Positions 8,346 through 16,438 of a DNA stretch of 64,000 bases are shown here, one piece after another. The stretch is taken from contig NZ_JAGGLR010000011.1 in the NCBI RefSeq assembly GCF_017874715.1, positions 1 to 64,000 on the forward strand. Reading direction: 5' to 3'. Within the stretch, counting starts at the first letter, position 1; each line of letters starts with the position of its first letter. The position numbers and the translations under genes were made by a program. Source of the DNA: Streptomyces iranensis. Lineage in GTDB: Bacteria; Actinomycetota; Actinomycetes; Streptomycetales; Streptomycetaceae. Under the pieces are notes generated by a model. It did not search any database and was not told the DNA's origin. It was given only the letters and a program-made list of their open reading frames with translations.

Positions 8346-9197
8346 TCAGCCCGCCGCCGCACCCATGGCCGCGGGGCGGGCGGTGTCGGCGGACCAGGCG
8401 GACCAGGAGCCCGGGTAGAGCGCGGCCGTGACGCCGACGCGGGCCAGGGCCGCGACCGTGTGGGCGGCCGTGACGCCGCTGCCGCAGTAGACACCGACCT
8501 CTGTCGTGCCGTCGGCGCCCAGCGCGGTGAAACGCCGCGCGAGCTCCTCCACGCTGTGGAACGTGCCGTCCGGTGCCAGGTTGTCGCCCGTCGGGGCGGA
8601 CCGGGCGCCGGGGATGTGCCCGGCGCGCGGATCGACCGGTTCGGTCTCGCCCCGGTACCGCTCGGCCGCCCGCGCGTCCAGCAGGACGCCCGTACGGGCC
8701 ACCTCGGCCGCCGCGTCGGCGTCCAGCACCGGCAGCTGCCCCGGGGCGAGGACGACATTCCCCTCGGCCGGCGGGGCGGGCTCGCCCGTTTCGACCGGCA
8801 GTCCGGCCGCGCGCCACGCGGCCAGCGCCCCGTCCAGCAGGGAGACCCGTTCCACCCCGGCCCAGCGCAGCAGCCACCAGGCGCGAGCGGCGGCGGTGTT
8901 GCCGCTGTCGTCGTACACCACCACCGGCCGGTCGGCGGTGAGTCCCCAACGGCGCGCGGACCGCTGCAAGGTGGCGGGGTCCGGCAGTGGATGGCGGCCG
9001 TCGGCCGGAGTGGGCGCGGCGGAGAGTTCGGCGTCGAGGTCGACGTGGCACGCGCCCGGGATGTGCCCGGCGCGGTAGTGCTCATGGCCGTGCGGATCGC
9101 CGAGCCGCCACCGTACGTCCAGGACGACGGGCGCCGGACCGCCGTGGAACAGCCGGGAGTACAGCTCGGCCGGAGTGGTGAGGACGGGGGCGGTCAC
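8346..9197 (-). CDS. sseA: Tandem rhodanese sulfurtransferase, 3-mercaptopyruvate type
   Basis: A 283-residue protein with two rhodanese domains. The N-terminal domain carries VVLDVRWRLGDPHG and AGHIPGACHVDL; the C-terminal domain carries AGHIPGA and the active loop YCGSGVTAAHTV with catalytic Cys near residue 240. CGSGVTA is the 3-mercaptopyruvate sulfurtransferase loop rather than the CRKGVT loop of thiosulfate sulfurtransferases. The ATG overlaps the stop of the hydrolase gene upstream by ATGA. In operon A it may handle sulfane sulfur or detoxify the released sulfite or sulfide pool. The family call is firm; the in vivo donor is inferred. Confidence 0.9.
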   Translation of the reverse strand: MTAPVLTTPAELYSRLFHGGPAPVVLDVRWRLGDPHGHEHYRAGHIPGACHVDLDAELSAAPTPADGRHPLPDPATLQRSARRWGLTADRPVVVYDDSGNTAAARAWWLLRWAGVERVSLLDGALAAWRAAGLPVETGEPAPPAEGNVVLAPGQLPVLDADAAAEVARTGVLLDARAAERYRGETEPVDPRAGHIPGARSAPTGDNLAPDGTFHSVEELARRFTALGADGTTEVGVYCGSGVTAAHTVAALARVGVTAALYPGSWSAWSADTARPAAMGAAAG

Positions 9198-9943
9198 GCG
9201 AGGGCCTCCGGCACGGCGATGGGCGTCAGGCCGGGGCCCAGCCGCAGTCGCTCCAGGAAGAGGACCACCGTGGCGGCGGCGGTGCGGTGCGTCACGTCGT
9301 TGAGGACGTCGTGCCGGGTACCGGCCAGACTCACCAGCTCCGCGCCGGGCAGCTCGCGGAACACGCGGCGGACCGCACCGAGCGGGCTGACGGTGTCCTC
9401 GGCACCGTGCAGCCCGAGCACGGGAACGGAGATCCCCGCCGGCGTGGGCGACTCCAGCGTCGGCGGGCCCGCCAGGGCGCCGCGCCGGAACGCGGGGTCG
9501 GCGGTCAGCCTGCCCCGGTGTGTGGGGCAGGCGGTGCGCAGCTCCAGCTCCTCCTCCCAGTCCCGAGCGGCCGTTTCGGCGGGGCGCGGCCCGGCCGGCA
9601 GCCCGGCGAGGATCAGCGCGGCCGGCCCGGAGGCGTCGAGGGCGGCGAGCCGCGCGGCGTGGGAGGCCCCAGTGTCGGATCCGACCAGCACGCGGGGGCC
9701 CGGGAGCGTTTCGTCGCGCAACAGCTTGGTGGCCGCCTCGGCGACGGCCTCCGGGGCGGAGGAGGCGTCCCCCAGGGCGCGGACGCGATAGCCGTCGGCG
9801 GAGATCCGGCGGCCGAACCGCTCGTACACACCGCCGTGTTCACCCCGCCCGGGGAGGAGTACGAGGGTGCCGCGCGGGGCGATTCCCGCCGGTTCGTCCC
9901 AGGCGTGGACAGGCTGAGCAGAGGACATGAGAACTCGATTCAT
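9194..9943 (-). CDS. Alpha/beta hydrolase
   Basis: A 249-residue alpha/beta hydrolase and the first structural gene of operon A. LVLLPGRGEHGG near the N-terminus resembles the oxyanion loop; the acid is in VPVLGLHGAEDTVSPL and the base histidine in AGTRHDVLNDV. The elbow reads LVGSDTGASHA, putting Asp where serine hydrolases have Ser, as in epoxide hydrolases and dehalogenases; the neighbouring Ser in GASHA could be an alternative nucleophile. ATG 9943 and ATG 9928 are both possible starts and neither has a strong ribosome site. The substrate is unknown, perhaps an ester or other product linked to organosulfur breakdown. Confidence 0.78.
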   Translation of the reverse strand: MNRVLMSSAQPVHAWDEPAGIAPRGTLVLLPGRGEHGGVYERFGRRISADGYRVRALGDASSAPEAVAEAATKLLRDETLPGPRVLVGSDTGASHAARLAALDASGPAALILAGLPAGPRPAETAARDWEEELELRTACPTHRGRLTADPAFRRGALAGPPTLESPTPAGISVPVLGLHGAEDTVSPLGAVRRVFRELPGAELVSLAGTRHDVLNDVTHRTAAATVVLFLERLRLGPGLTPIAVPEALA

Positions 9944-10024
9944 CGACAGCGGTGCCCGCCCGCACGCACAAGCGGGATGGAGCGGCCGTGCGGGTGCGGA
10001 GGTGCGGAGGAGAAAGGAAGAGAC

Positions 10025-10043
10025 GCAGGCGGGAAGCGCCTGC
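10025..10043 (-). terminator. Hairpin with pyrimidine tract in the leader A gap
   Basis: GCAGGCG at 10025-10031 pairs with CGCCTGC at 10037-10043 around a five-base loop. Read on the minus strand, the stem is followed by GTCTCTTCCTTTCTCC, a U/C-rich run. It lies between leader peptide A and the hydrolase start, where an attenuator would sit. Termination activity is inferred from shape alone. Confidence 0.4.
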
Positions 10044-10119
10044 CGGCGGGGAAGCGCGGAGGGACGAACCCGCGGCGGCGATCGAGCGGCGACGGCGAGT
10101 CCGCCGGGAATGGGTTGAG

Positions 10120-10281
10120 TCAGCGACAGCGCATGGCGCCGGTGCGGCCGAAGTCGACGACGCGCCGCCGGGTCAGCCGGGCGCCGGTGGCACGGCACAC
10201 CGCCGGTCCGGCGGCCGACGGCCCGGATCCGGTGCGGTGGGTGCGCGGCCCGAGGACCGCCACGAACGCTGTACGCGGCAT
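10120..10281 (-). CDS. Leader peptide A of the ssu operon
   Basis: A 53-residue peptide ending LTRRRVVDFGRTGAMRCR. It matches seven other peptides in this window: R-R-x-V-D, then nine residues from Asp to a near-terminal Cys encoded by TGT, then TGA. ATG 10281 is favoured because a TTGGAC -35 element lies 31 bases upstream; an internal GTG would give a 26-residue form. It precedes the hydrolase by 176 bases and probably acts in cis on operon A through ribosome behaviour at the Cys codon. The peptide itself need not have a function. Confidence 0.78.
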   Translation of the reverse strand: MPRTAFVAVLGPRTHRTGSGPSAAGPAVCRATGARLTRRRVVDFGRTGAMRCR

Positions 10282-10287
10282 GACCTC

Positions 10288-10318
10288 AGGATGCACGAGG
10301 CCGGAGCCGGCCGTCCAA
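10288..10318 (-). promoter_or_regulatory. Putative leaderless promoter for operon A
   Basis: On the minus strand TTGGAC (10318-10313) is the -35 and CATCCT (10293-10288) a -10 candidate. The ATG of leader A follows the -35 by 31 bases, so transcription would start at or next to the start codon. The same spacing recurs at five other leaders in the window. Confidence 0.5.
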
Positions 10319-10336
10319 CGATGATTTGCCATCAAA

Positions 10337-10359
10337 ATCGATCGTGATTTCCGATCGAT
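10337..10359. promoter_or_regulatory. Inverted repeat, likely LysR operator
   Basis: ATCGATCG (10337-10344) and CGATCGAT (10352-10359) form a perfect eight-base inverted repeat around a seven-base spacer. It lies between the divergent leader A and LysR promoters, 20 bases before the LysR start. LysR-type regulators usually bind such interrupted dyads and control themselves and the divergent operon; the match to this protein is inferred from position. Confidence 0.62.
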
Positions 10360-10378
10360 CGGTTGCTAGCCTGCGCAC

Positions 10379-11278
10379 ATGCGACCGGTATTGGACATCG
10401 TGGCGTTGCGCAGTCTCATTGCCGTCGCCGACTACGGAGGCTTCCACCGCGCTGCCGGCGCACTCGCCCTCAGCCAGTCCACCGTCAGTCAGCACATCCG
10501 GCGGCTGGAGAAGTCCCTAGGACGCCCCATCGTCGAACGTGACGGCCGGAAGACCCGGTTCACCCCCCACGGCACCCGACTGCTGGAAGAGGCCCAGCAG
10601 ATCGTCGGCGCACACGACGCGGCCCTCCGTCGGCTCATGGGGGAGGACCCGGCCGACGCGGCACCCGTCATCATCGGCGCCACCGAGCACGGCGCCGACC
10701 AGATCCTGCCCGTCCTGACCGCGGCCGTACGCGACACCCGGCCCGGCGCCGAGGTCCGGGTGCGCATCGACCGCTCGGCGCGGCTGACGGATGCCGTCGC
10801 ACGCGGTGAACTCGACCTCGCCGTCTACGTCACCGAGGCGGCGTCCGCCCCGGGCACCCCGGTGGGTGAACTCCCCCTGCGCTGGTACGCCGCTCCCGGC
10901 TGGGAACCACCCGCCGCACCCGCCCCCTTGCCCCTGGTGGCCATCAGCGATCCCTGCGTGATCCGCCGCCGCGCCCTGACCGCACTCGCCGCCCATCACA
11001 CGGCCGCCACCGTGGTCGCCGAGGCCGGATACCTCGCGGGGGTGCTGGACGCGGCCCGCGCCGGGCTCGGCGCCGCCCTGCTCGCCGTCCCCGGCGGTCC
11101 GTACCCTGATGGCCTCGCGCCACGCCACGACCTCCCCGCCGTTCCCCCGGTCCGCCTCAGTGCCCGAGCCCGCGGCGGCTGCGACCCCTCCCTGACCGAA
11201 GCCACCATCGAGGCGGTACGAGCCCTCCTCGGCTTCCGCGAAACGGACACCGCGGGGACTCCGTCCGTGGTCATGTAA
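10379..11278 (+). CDS. LysR-family transcriptional regulator
   Basis: A 299-residue LysR-type regulator. Residues 1-65 form the winged helix-turn-helix, with FHRAAGALALSQSTVSQHIR as the recognition region, followed by a linker helix. The remainder is a periplasmic-binding-fold effector domain with VIIGATEHGADQILPVLTAA at its start. It is transcribed divergently from the ssu operon and an inverted repeat lies between them, so control of operon A and possibly of operon B downstream is likely. An effector such as a sulfur metabolite is inferred, not shown. Length is normal for the family. Confidence 0.9.
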   Translation: MRPVLDIVALRSLIAVADYGGFHRAAGALALSQSTVSQHIRRLEKSLGRPIVERDGRKTRFTPHGTRLLEEAQQIVGAHDAALRRLMGEDPADAAPVIIGATEHGADQILPVLTAAVRDTRPGAEVRVRIDRSARLTDAVARGELDLAVYVTEAASAPGTPVGELPLRWYAAPGWEPPAAPAPLPLVAISDPCVIRRRALTALAAHHTAATVVAEAGYLAGVLDAARAGLGAALLAVPGGPYPDGLAPRHDLPAVPPVRLSARARGGCDPSLTEATIEAVRALLGFRETDTAGTPSVVM

Positions 11279-11338
11279 CGCGAACATGGCAGCCGTACGA
11301 AGTAGTCATTGCCGCCTTCCGGAAATACGAACGCGTGC

Positions 11339-11368
11339 TTGACCCTTTCTTGACGTCGTGGGTAGCTT
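11339..11368 (+). promoter_or_regulatory. Putative leaderless promoter for operon B
   Basis: TTGACC (11339-11344), an 18-base spacer and TAGCTT (11363-11368). The ATG of leader B begins seven bases after the -10, 31 bases after the -35, predicting a leaderless start. This is the clearest -35/-10 pair of the set. Confidence 0.62.
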
Positions 11369-11375
11369 CAGCGGC

Positions 11376-11450
11376 ATGCCGATCTCTCCGCGGTTCACGC
11401 AGCGGCGCCCTGTCGATCTGATGCGTATCGCCGTCGCACTGTGTAGCTGA
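11376..11450 (+). CDS. Leader peptide B of the second ssu operon
   Basis: A 24-residue peptide, MPISPRF followed by TQRRPVDLMRIAVALCS. It carries the shared R-R-x-V-D motif with Cys nine residues after Asp; the Cys codon is TGT and the stop TGA. It precedes the SsuA-like gene by 125 bases. A 14-base direct repeat begins over its stop codon. Likely a cis-acting control element of operon B. Confidence 0.82.
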   Translation: MPISPRFTQRRPVDLMRIAVALCS

Positions 11451-11478
11451 AATCCAGCAGCATGGCTGAAATCCAGCA
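11446..11478 (+). repeat. 14-base direct repeat over the leader B stop
   Basis: GCTGAAATCCAGCA occurs at 11446-11459 and 11465-11478, separated by five bases. Each copy can form a short GCTG/CAGC stem. The first copy contains the leader B stop codon, so leader translation could mask it. It may take part in an attenuation or translation switch. Confidence 0.7.
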
Positions 11479-11575
11479 ATGAACACCCCTCACACGTGAC
11501 GAATTCCACCCCCCCCGCGACATCAGTTCACTTCCGTACGCTCCGATGCCGTACGCCTTGCACCCGGGAACGTGT

Positions 11576-12637
11576 ATGCCCAGGCTCGCGCCGCTCGTCC
11601 TGACCGCTCTGACCTGCGCCTCGCTGCTGGTCAGCTGCGCAGACAACACCACCTCGTCGACCGCCGCCGACAGCAAGAACGTCGCCCACATCAAGATTCC
11701 GGAGAAGGTGAAGGCGAATACGTCGATTACGGTCGGTGCGCCGGACACTCAGGTGGCGCTGAAGCTCTCGGGGCAGATCGACAAGCTGCCCTTCAAGGTC
11801 AAGTGGGCCAATATCAGTGGCGGTCCGCAGTGCTCCGAGGCCTTCCGCGCGCATTCCCTGGATCTGTGTTCGGCGGCGGAGATCCCGTCGATACACGCCC
11901 ACTGGACCGGTCTCGATACGAAGCTCGTGGCGACGGAATTCCGCAAGGATCCGTTGCGGCACCCCGTCTACGAGCTCGGAATCGCTCCCGGGGCGGACGT
12001 CGACACCCTGGCGGACCTGCGCGGCAAGAAGATCGCCTACAGCCCGGGGCAGGCCCAGGGGGCGCTCGTGCTGCGGATCCTGGCCAAGGCGGGGCTCACC
12101 AAGAACGATGTGCAGTTGGTCGAGCTGCCCAGCACGGGGGATGTGTACCCGACCGCGCTCGGCAGCCGCCAGGTGGACGTAGCGCCCCTCGGAAGCGTCA
12201 ACATCAAGCGTTTTCCCGCGAAATACGGCAAGGACGGCGGGAAGACCATCCAGCACGGCCTGCGTGACGATCCGGCACATCTGTGGGCACTGACCGACGC
12301 CGTCAGCGATCCGCAGAAAGCGGCCGCGATCAGGGAGTTCATCAGGTTCTGGGCGCGGTCGGAGGTCTGGGTCGACCGGCACCCGAAGCAGTGGATCGAC
12401 GGCTACTACGTCAAGGACCAGGGCCTCACCCGCGCGGACGGTGAGTACCTGGTCAAGCAGAACGGCCATCCGGACATCCCCGCCGACTGGACGCCGGCCA
12501 TCGCGCGGCAGCAGAAGACCGTCGACCTGCTGGCGAAGGAGACGGACCAGAAGAGGTTCGACGCGGGAATCCTCTTCGACCGCCGGTACGAGCCGGTCGC
12601 CGCCGACGCGGTCGCGGAAGCGCGGCGGCCGCGATGA
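11576..12637 (+). CDS. SsuA-like ABC transporter substrate-binding lipoprotein
   Basis: A 353-residue NMT1/SsuA-type lipoprotein. MPRLAPLVLTALTCASL is a signal peptide followed by lipobox LVSC, and the mature part contains KVKWANISGGPQCSEAFRA and LRGKKIAYSPGQAQGALVL. ATG 11576 is preceded by GGGA; an in-frame ATG at 11546 would add an unlikely N-terminal extension. The stop overlaps the permease start by ATGA. It supplies ligand to the SsuC/SsuB pair downstream. It is quite different in sequence from the two binding proteins of operon A, suggesting a different sulfonate or sulfate-ester ligand. Confidence 0.87.
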   Translation: MPRLAPLVLTALTCASLLVSCADNTTSSTAADSKNVAHIKIPEKVKANTSITVGAPDTQVALKLSGQIDKLPFKVKWANISGGPQCSEAFRAHSLDLCSAAEIPSIHAHWTGLDTKLVATEFRKDPLRHPVYELGIAPGADVDTLADLRGKKIAYSPGQAQGALVLRILAKAGLTKNDVQLVELPSTGDVYPTALGSRQVDVAPLGSVNIKRFPAKYGKDGGKTIQHGLRDDPAHLWALTDAVSDPQKAAAIREFIRFWARSEVWVDRHPKQWIDGYYVKDQGLTRADGEYLVKQNGHPDIPADWTPAIARQQKTVDLLAKETDQKRFDAGILFDRRYEPVAADAVAEARRPR

Positions 12638-13500
12638 GCACGGACGTCCCGGGCGGGCGGCTGTCGCTCGCCGAGACCACGAAGGCGGCCCCGGCCGCGG
12701 GGAACGCCGGGCGCCGCGTTGCGCGCCGGCGGCTCGGTCCCGGTCGGCCCATCCCGTACGGCCGGGCCCTCGGCCCCCTCCTGCTGCTCGCGGTCTGGTC
12801 GGCCGGCTCGGCCACCGGCCTCATCGACGCGCGCAACCTGTCCGCCCCCTGGACGGTGGTGACCACGGCGGGCGACCTCATCGCGGACGGCAGGCTCCAG
12901 TCCAATGTGTGGACCTCCACCGAGCGAGCCCTGTCCGGTCTGGCGTACGGCACGGCCGCCGGGCTCTTGCTGGCGCTGATCGCGGGGCTCAGCAGGCTCG
13001 GCGAGGGGGTTATCGACGGTCCGGTGCAGATCAAGCGGGGCATCCCCTCGCTCGCGCTCATCCCGCTGCTGATCCTGTGGTTCGGCATCGGGGAGTCCAT
13101 GAAGGTCATCACGATCGCCCTCGGTGCCTTCGTCCCGGTCTACATCCACACCCACAACGGACTGCGCACCATCGACAGCCGGTACGTCGAGCTCGCCGAG
13201 ACGCTGGGGCTGAGCCGCCCGCGCTTCCTGCTGCACATCGTGCTGCCGGGCGCACTGCCCGGCTTCCTCCTCGGGATGCGTTTCGCCGTGACCGCGGCGT
13301 GGCTGGCGCTGGCCGTCGTCGAACAGGTCAACGCCACCAGCGGGATCGGCTACATGATGGGGCTGGCGCGGACATACGGGCAGACCGACATCATCATCGT
13401 CGGTCTCGTCGTCTACGGACTTCTCGGGCTGCTCTCCGACGGACTGGTACGGCTCGTGGAGAGGAAGGTCCTGTCATGGCGACGCACACTGGCGGGCTGA
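12634..13500 (+). CDS. SsuC-like ABC transporter permease
   Basis: A 288-residue membrane permease. Transmembrane segments include ALGPLLLLAVWSAGSATGL, AYGTAAGLLLALIAGL and VVYGLLGLLSDGLVR. The EAA loop is ELAETLGLSRPRFLLHIVLP. It overlaps the binding-protein gene by four bases and the ATPase gene by 25 bases, so the three are translationally coupled. It would import a sulfonate-type compound. Length and topology are normal for SsuC. Confidence 0.9.
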   Translation: MSTDVPGGRLSLAETTKAAPAAGNAGRRVARRRLGPGRPIPYGRALGPLLLLAVWSAGSATGLIDARNLSAPWTVVTTAGDLIADGRLQSNVWTSTERALSGLAYGTAAGLLLALIAGLSRLGEGVIDGPVQIKRGIPSLALIPLLILWFGIGESMKVITIALGAFVPVYIHTHNGLRTIDSRYVELAETLGLSRPRFLLHIVLPGALPGFLLGMRFAVTAAWLALAVVEQVNATSGIGYMMGLARTYGQTDIIIVGLVVYGLLGLLSDGLVRLVERKVLSWRRTLAG

Positions 13501-14270
13501 CGGTCACCGCCCCGGAGGCCGGGGCGGCCGTTCGCATCGAGGGGCTCGTACGGGCCTTCGGCGGGCGCAGGGTGCTGGACGGGCTCGATCTGAGCCTGCG
13601 CGCCGGGGAGTTCGTGGCCATGCTCGGCCGCAGCGGCTCCGGCAAGAGCACCGTACTGCGGGCGCTCGCCGGAGTCGACCACGACGCCGGTGGCGAAGGC
13701 GTACTGAGCGCGCCCGCCCATGTGTCGGTCGTCTTCCAGGACGCCAGGCTTCTGCCGTGGAAACGGGTGCTGGCCAACGTGGCACTCGGCCTCACGGGCG
13801 CGGACGCCGAGGAGCGGGCGCGCACCGCGCTCGCCGAGGTGGGTCTGGCCGGGCGGGAGGACGCCTGGCCGGTGGAGCTGTCGGGCGGTGAACAGCAGCG
13901 GGTCTCGCTGGCCCGCTCCCTGGTGCGCGAGCCCGAACTGCTCCTCGCGGACGAGCCGTTCGGCGCGCTCGACGCGCTCACCAGGACCCGTATGCACGCT
14001 CTTCTGGCTCGCCTGTACGAGCGGCACCGTCCCGCCGTGCTGCTGGTCACGCACGACGTGGACGAGGCCGTCGCGCTCGCCGACCGGATCGTGGTCCTGG
14101 ACGGGGGCCGGATCGCCGCCGACCTCGCCGTGGAGGTTCCCGCGCCGCGTCGGCCGGCCGGTGCCGAGTACGCCGCGCTGCGCGAGCGACTGCTCGCCCG
14201 GCTGGGCGTGGACGCGCTCACCGGGCGGGAGGACGACGGCCCGGAGAGCCGCTACGCGCCCCACGACTGA
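13476..14270 (+). CDS. SsuB-like ABC transporter ATP-binding protein
   Basis: A 264-residue ABC ATPase. Walker A is GRSGSGKST, the Q-loop region contains VFQDARLLPWKRVLANVALG, the signature is LSGGEQQRVSLARSL, Walker B is LLLADEPFGALD and the H-loop is LLVTHDVDEA. The start chosen lies inside the end of the permease gene (25-base overlap). It closes operon B, followed at once by a hairpin terminator. No enzyme genes accompany this transporter, so its substrate is presumably processed by enzymes encoded in the flanking operons. Confidence 0.92.
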   Translation: MATHTGGLTVTAPEAGAAVRIEGLVRAFGGRRVLDGLDLSLRAGEFVAMLGRSGSGKSTVLRALAGVDHDAGGEGVLSAPAHVSVVFQDARLLPWKRVLANVALGLTGADAEERARTALAEVGLAGREDAWPVELSGGEQQRVSLARSLVREPELLLADEPFGALDALTRTRMHALLARLYERHRPAVLLVTHDVDEAVALADRIVVLDGGRIAADLAVEVPAPRRPAGAEYAALRERLLARLGVDALTGREDDGPESRYAPHD

Positions 14271-14280
14271 CCTTTCGGCA

Positions 14281-14323
14281 AGAAGGTGGCCGTGTACGTG
14301 CTGCGTGCCTCCGGCCACCTTCT
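14281..14323. terminator. Bidirectional hairpin between convergent operons B and C
   Basis: AGAAGGTGGCC (14281-14291) and GGCCACCTTCT (14313-14323) form a perfect 11-base stem around a 21-base loop. It sits between the end of operon B and the end of minus-strand operon C and can serve both directions. Confidence 0.72.
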
Positions 14324-14357
14324 GCGCTGACCGCTGAGCCCTGGTCGCCGCTCAGCG

Positions 14358-15404
14358 TCAGTCTCGTGCGGCCGGGCGGCGGCGGGTGGCCGGGTCGGTG
14401 AGCGACGGGGGCTGATAGCCCTCGTCGGCGGGGCTGATCGTGGTGCCGGGCGGCACGATCTCGTCGATCCGGTCGAGCACGTCCCGCGAGAGACGGACGT
14501 CGACGGCGCCGAGCTGGCTCACCAGGTGCTCCTGGGTGCGCGGGCCGATGATCACCGTCGACACGGCCGGGTGCTCCAGCACGAACGCCAGCGACAGATG
14601 GATCAGCGACAGGCCCGCCTCGTCGGCCAGCTCGGCGAGCTGCTCCGCCGCCTCGCGCTTGCGCTGGTTGGCCACCAGCTCCGGATCGTGCCGGTGCGGC
14701 TGGCGCTCCAGACGGCTGGACACGGCGTGTGCCGTGTCCCCCTTGCGGTAGCGACCGGACAGCCAGCCACCGGCCAGCGGGCTCCACGGCAGGACACCCA
14801 GCCCGTACCGCTCGGCGACGGGCAGCACCGCCCGCTCCGCCGCCCGCGCCAGGATGGAGTACGGGGGCTGCTCGGTGACGGGACGCTGGCGGCGCAGGCG
14901 CTCGGCGATCCACTGGCCCTCGACGATCTGGTGCGGCTCGAAGGTCGTGGTGCCGAAGTAGCGGATCTTGCCCTGCCGTACGAGGTCGTCGAGTGCGCCG
15001 AGCGTCTCCTCGAAGTCGGTGGCGGGGTCGGGCCGGTGGACCTGGTAAAGGTCGATGTGGTCGGTGCCCAGGCGGCGCAGGCTGTCCTCGACGGCCCGGT
15101 GGATCCAGCGGCGTGAGTTGCCCTGGTGGTTCGGGTTGTCACCGATCCGGCCGTGGAACTTGGTCGCGAGGAACACATCGTCGCGGCGGCCGTCCACCAG
15201 CGCCTTGCCGACGATCTCCTCGTTCTCGCCCTGGGAGTACACGTCGGCCGTGTCGATGACGTTGATGCCCGCGTCGAGGGCCTGGTGAATGATCTTGACG
15301 GCGTCGTCGTGGTCACGGTTGGCCCAGGCGCCGAAGTTCATCGCGCCGAGGGTCAGGGGGCTGACCTTCACGCCGGTACGGCCGAGGGTGCGGTACGTGG
15401 TCAT
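14358..15404 (-). CDS. Aldo/keto reductase
   Basis: A 348-residue NADPH-dependent aldo/keto reductase of the YajO/TAS type. The catalytic tetrad is visible: Asp and Tyr in DTADVYSQGENEE, Lys in FLATKFHG and His in LYQVHRPDP. The C-terminus holds STVIIGPRTQEHL for NADP binding. It is the last gene of minus-strand operon C, 110 bases after the F420-type oxidoreductase gene. It may reduce an aldehyde or ketone released by the monooxygenases encoded upstream. A related fragment lies at 29201-29264 and a paralogue at 40999-42036. Confidence 0.9.
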   Translation of the reverse strand: MTTYRTLGRTGVKVSPLTLGAMNFGAWANRDHDDAVKIIHQALDAGINVIDTADVYSQGENEEIVGKALVDGRRDDVFLATKFHGRIGDNPNHQGNSRRWIHRAVEDSLRRLGTDHIDLYQVHRPDPATDFEETLGALDDLVRQGKIRYFGTTTFEPHQIVEGQWIAERLRRQRPVTEQPPYSILARAAERAVLPVAERYGLGVLPWSPLAGGWLSGRYRKGDTAHAVSSRLERQPHRHDPELVANQRKREAAEQLAELADEAGLSLIHLSLAFVLEHPAVSTVIIGPRTQEHLVSQLGAVDVRLSRDVLDRIDEIVPPGTTISPADEGYQPPSLTDPATRRRPAARD

Positions 15405-15514
15405 CTCTTCGGTGTCTTCCTTCTCTTTCGGGATGTTCGGTCCGGGACGTTCGGTCCGGGACGTCAGGGAGGACAGGGGAGGGGTGCGGGTCAGTGGGTG
15501 AACCCTGGGGGTGC

Positions 15515-16438
15515 TCAGCCCGCGAGTTCCCCCAGGAGCGCCCAGGTGCGGCGCCGGGCGGCCTCACCGGCGGCCTCCGTCCCCGAGAACACCACCTCCG
15601 TAGCCCCGGCGTCCCGGTAGCGCCGCACCTCGGCGGCGACGGTTTTCTCATCGCCGATCACGGACACATCGACGGCCCGGGTGCCGCCGGAGAGTCCGAT
15701 GACCCGTGCGTAGGAGGGGATCTGTTCGTAGAACGCGAGCTGTTCGGCCACCGTCTCGCGTACCGCGTCGGCATCGTCGGTGACCACACCGTGTACGAGC
15801 GCCACGATGCGGGGCGCGGGATGGCCGGCGGCCTCCGCCGCCGCGGTGACGGCGGGGACGATGTGCTCGGCCAGGGCCCGGGGCCCGGCGAGGTACGGCA
15901 GGATGCCGTCGGCCAGCTCCCCGCTGGCCCGCAGCGCCTGCGGGCCCATCGCGGCGACGAGCAGCGGTACTCCGGTCCCGGCACCCGGCACGCGGGCGGG
16001 GATCGGCGTGGTCGCGGTCAGCAGTTCGCCGTGGAAGTCGGCGGCGCCGGTCTCGGTCAACTGCCGTAGCGCGGTGAGGAATTCACGCAGCCGGGCGATG
16101 GGCCTCTCGAAGGGGATGCCGAAGCCCGCCTCGGTCAGGAGCTTGGTGCCGAGTGCGAGCCCCAGGTGGTATCGGCCGTGCGTGGCCGCCTGTGCCGTCT
16201 GGGCCTGGCTGGAGACGAGCAACGGGTGACGTCCGAAGACCGGGATGGCGGATGTGCCCACGTGCAGATCCGGTACTTCGCGCCCGACGATGGCCGCGAG
16301 CTGGGGCGAGTCGGCGCCGAAGGTCTGCCCGAACCAGGCGGACCGCAGCCCGGCGGCCGAGGCCTCCCTGGCGAGGCGCACGGTGGCATCGATCTGGTTG
16401 TCCGCGTCCGCCGCGGTGAGTGCGACTCCTACAGTCAT
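15515..16438 (-). CDS. F420-dependent LLM-class oxidoreductase
   Basis: A 307-residue luciferase-like TIM-barrel protein. The start at MTVGVALTAADADNQIDATV gives the usual first strand; an upstream extension has no homology. The segment LLVAAMGPQALRASGELADG and the HLGLALGTKLL strand resemble mycobacterial F420-dependent oxidoreductases more than SsuD. It is separated by 136 bases from the acyl-CoA dehydrogenase-like gene upstream and I see no leader peptide in that gap. It probably reduces or oxidises an organosulfur-derived intermediate using F420 or FMN; which cofactor is not decidable here. Confidence 0.82.
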   Translation of the reverse strand: MTVGVALTAADADNQIDATVRLAREASAAGLRSAWFGQTFGADSPQLAAIVGREVPDLHVGTSAIPVFGRHPLLVSSQAQTAQAATHGRYHLGLALGTKLLTEAGFGIPFERPIARLREFLTALRQLTETGAADFHGELLTATTPIPARVPGAGTGVPLLVAAMGPQALRASGELADGILPYLAGPRALAEHIVPAVTAAAEAAGHPAPRIVALVHGVVTDDADAVRETVAEQLAFYEQIPSYARVIGLSGGTRAVDVSVIGDEKTVAAEVRRYRDAGATEVVFSGTEAAGEAARRRTWALLGELAG

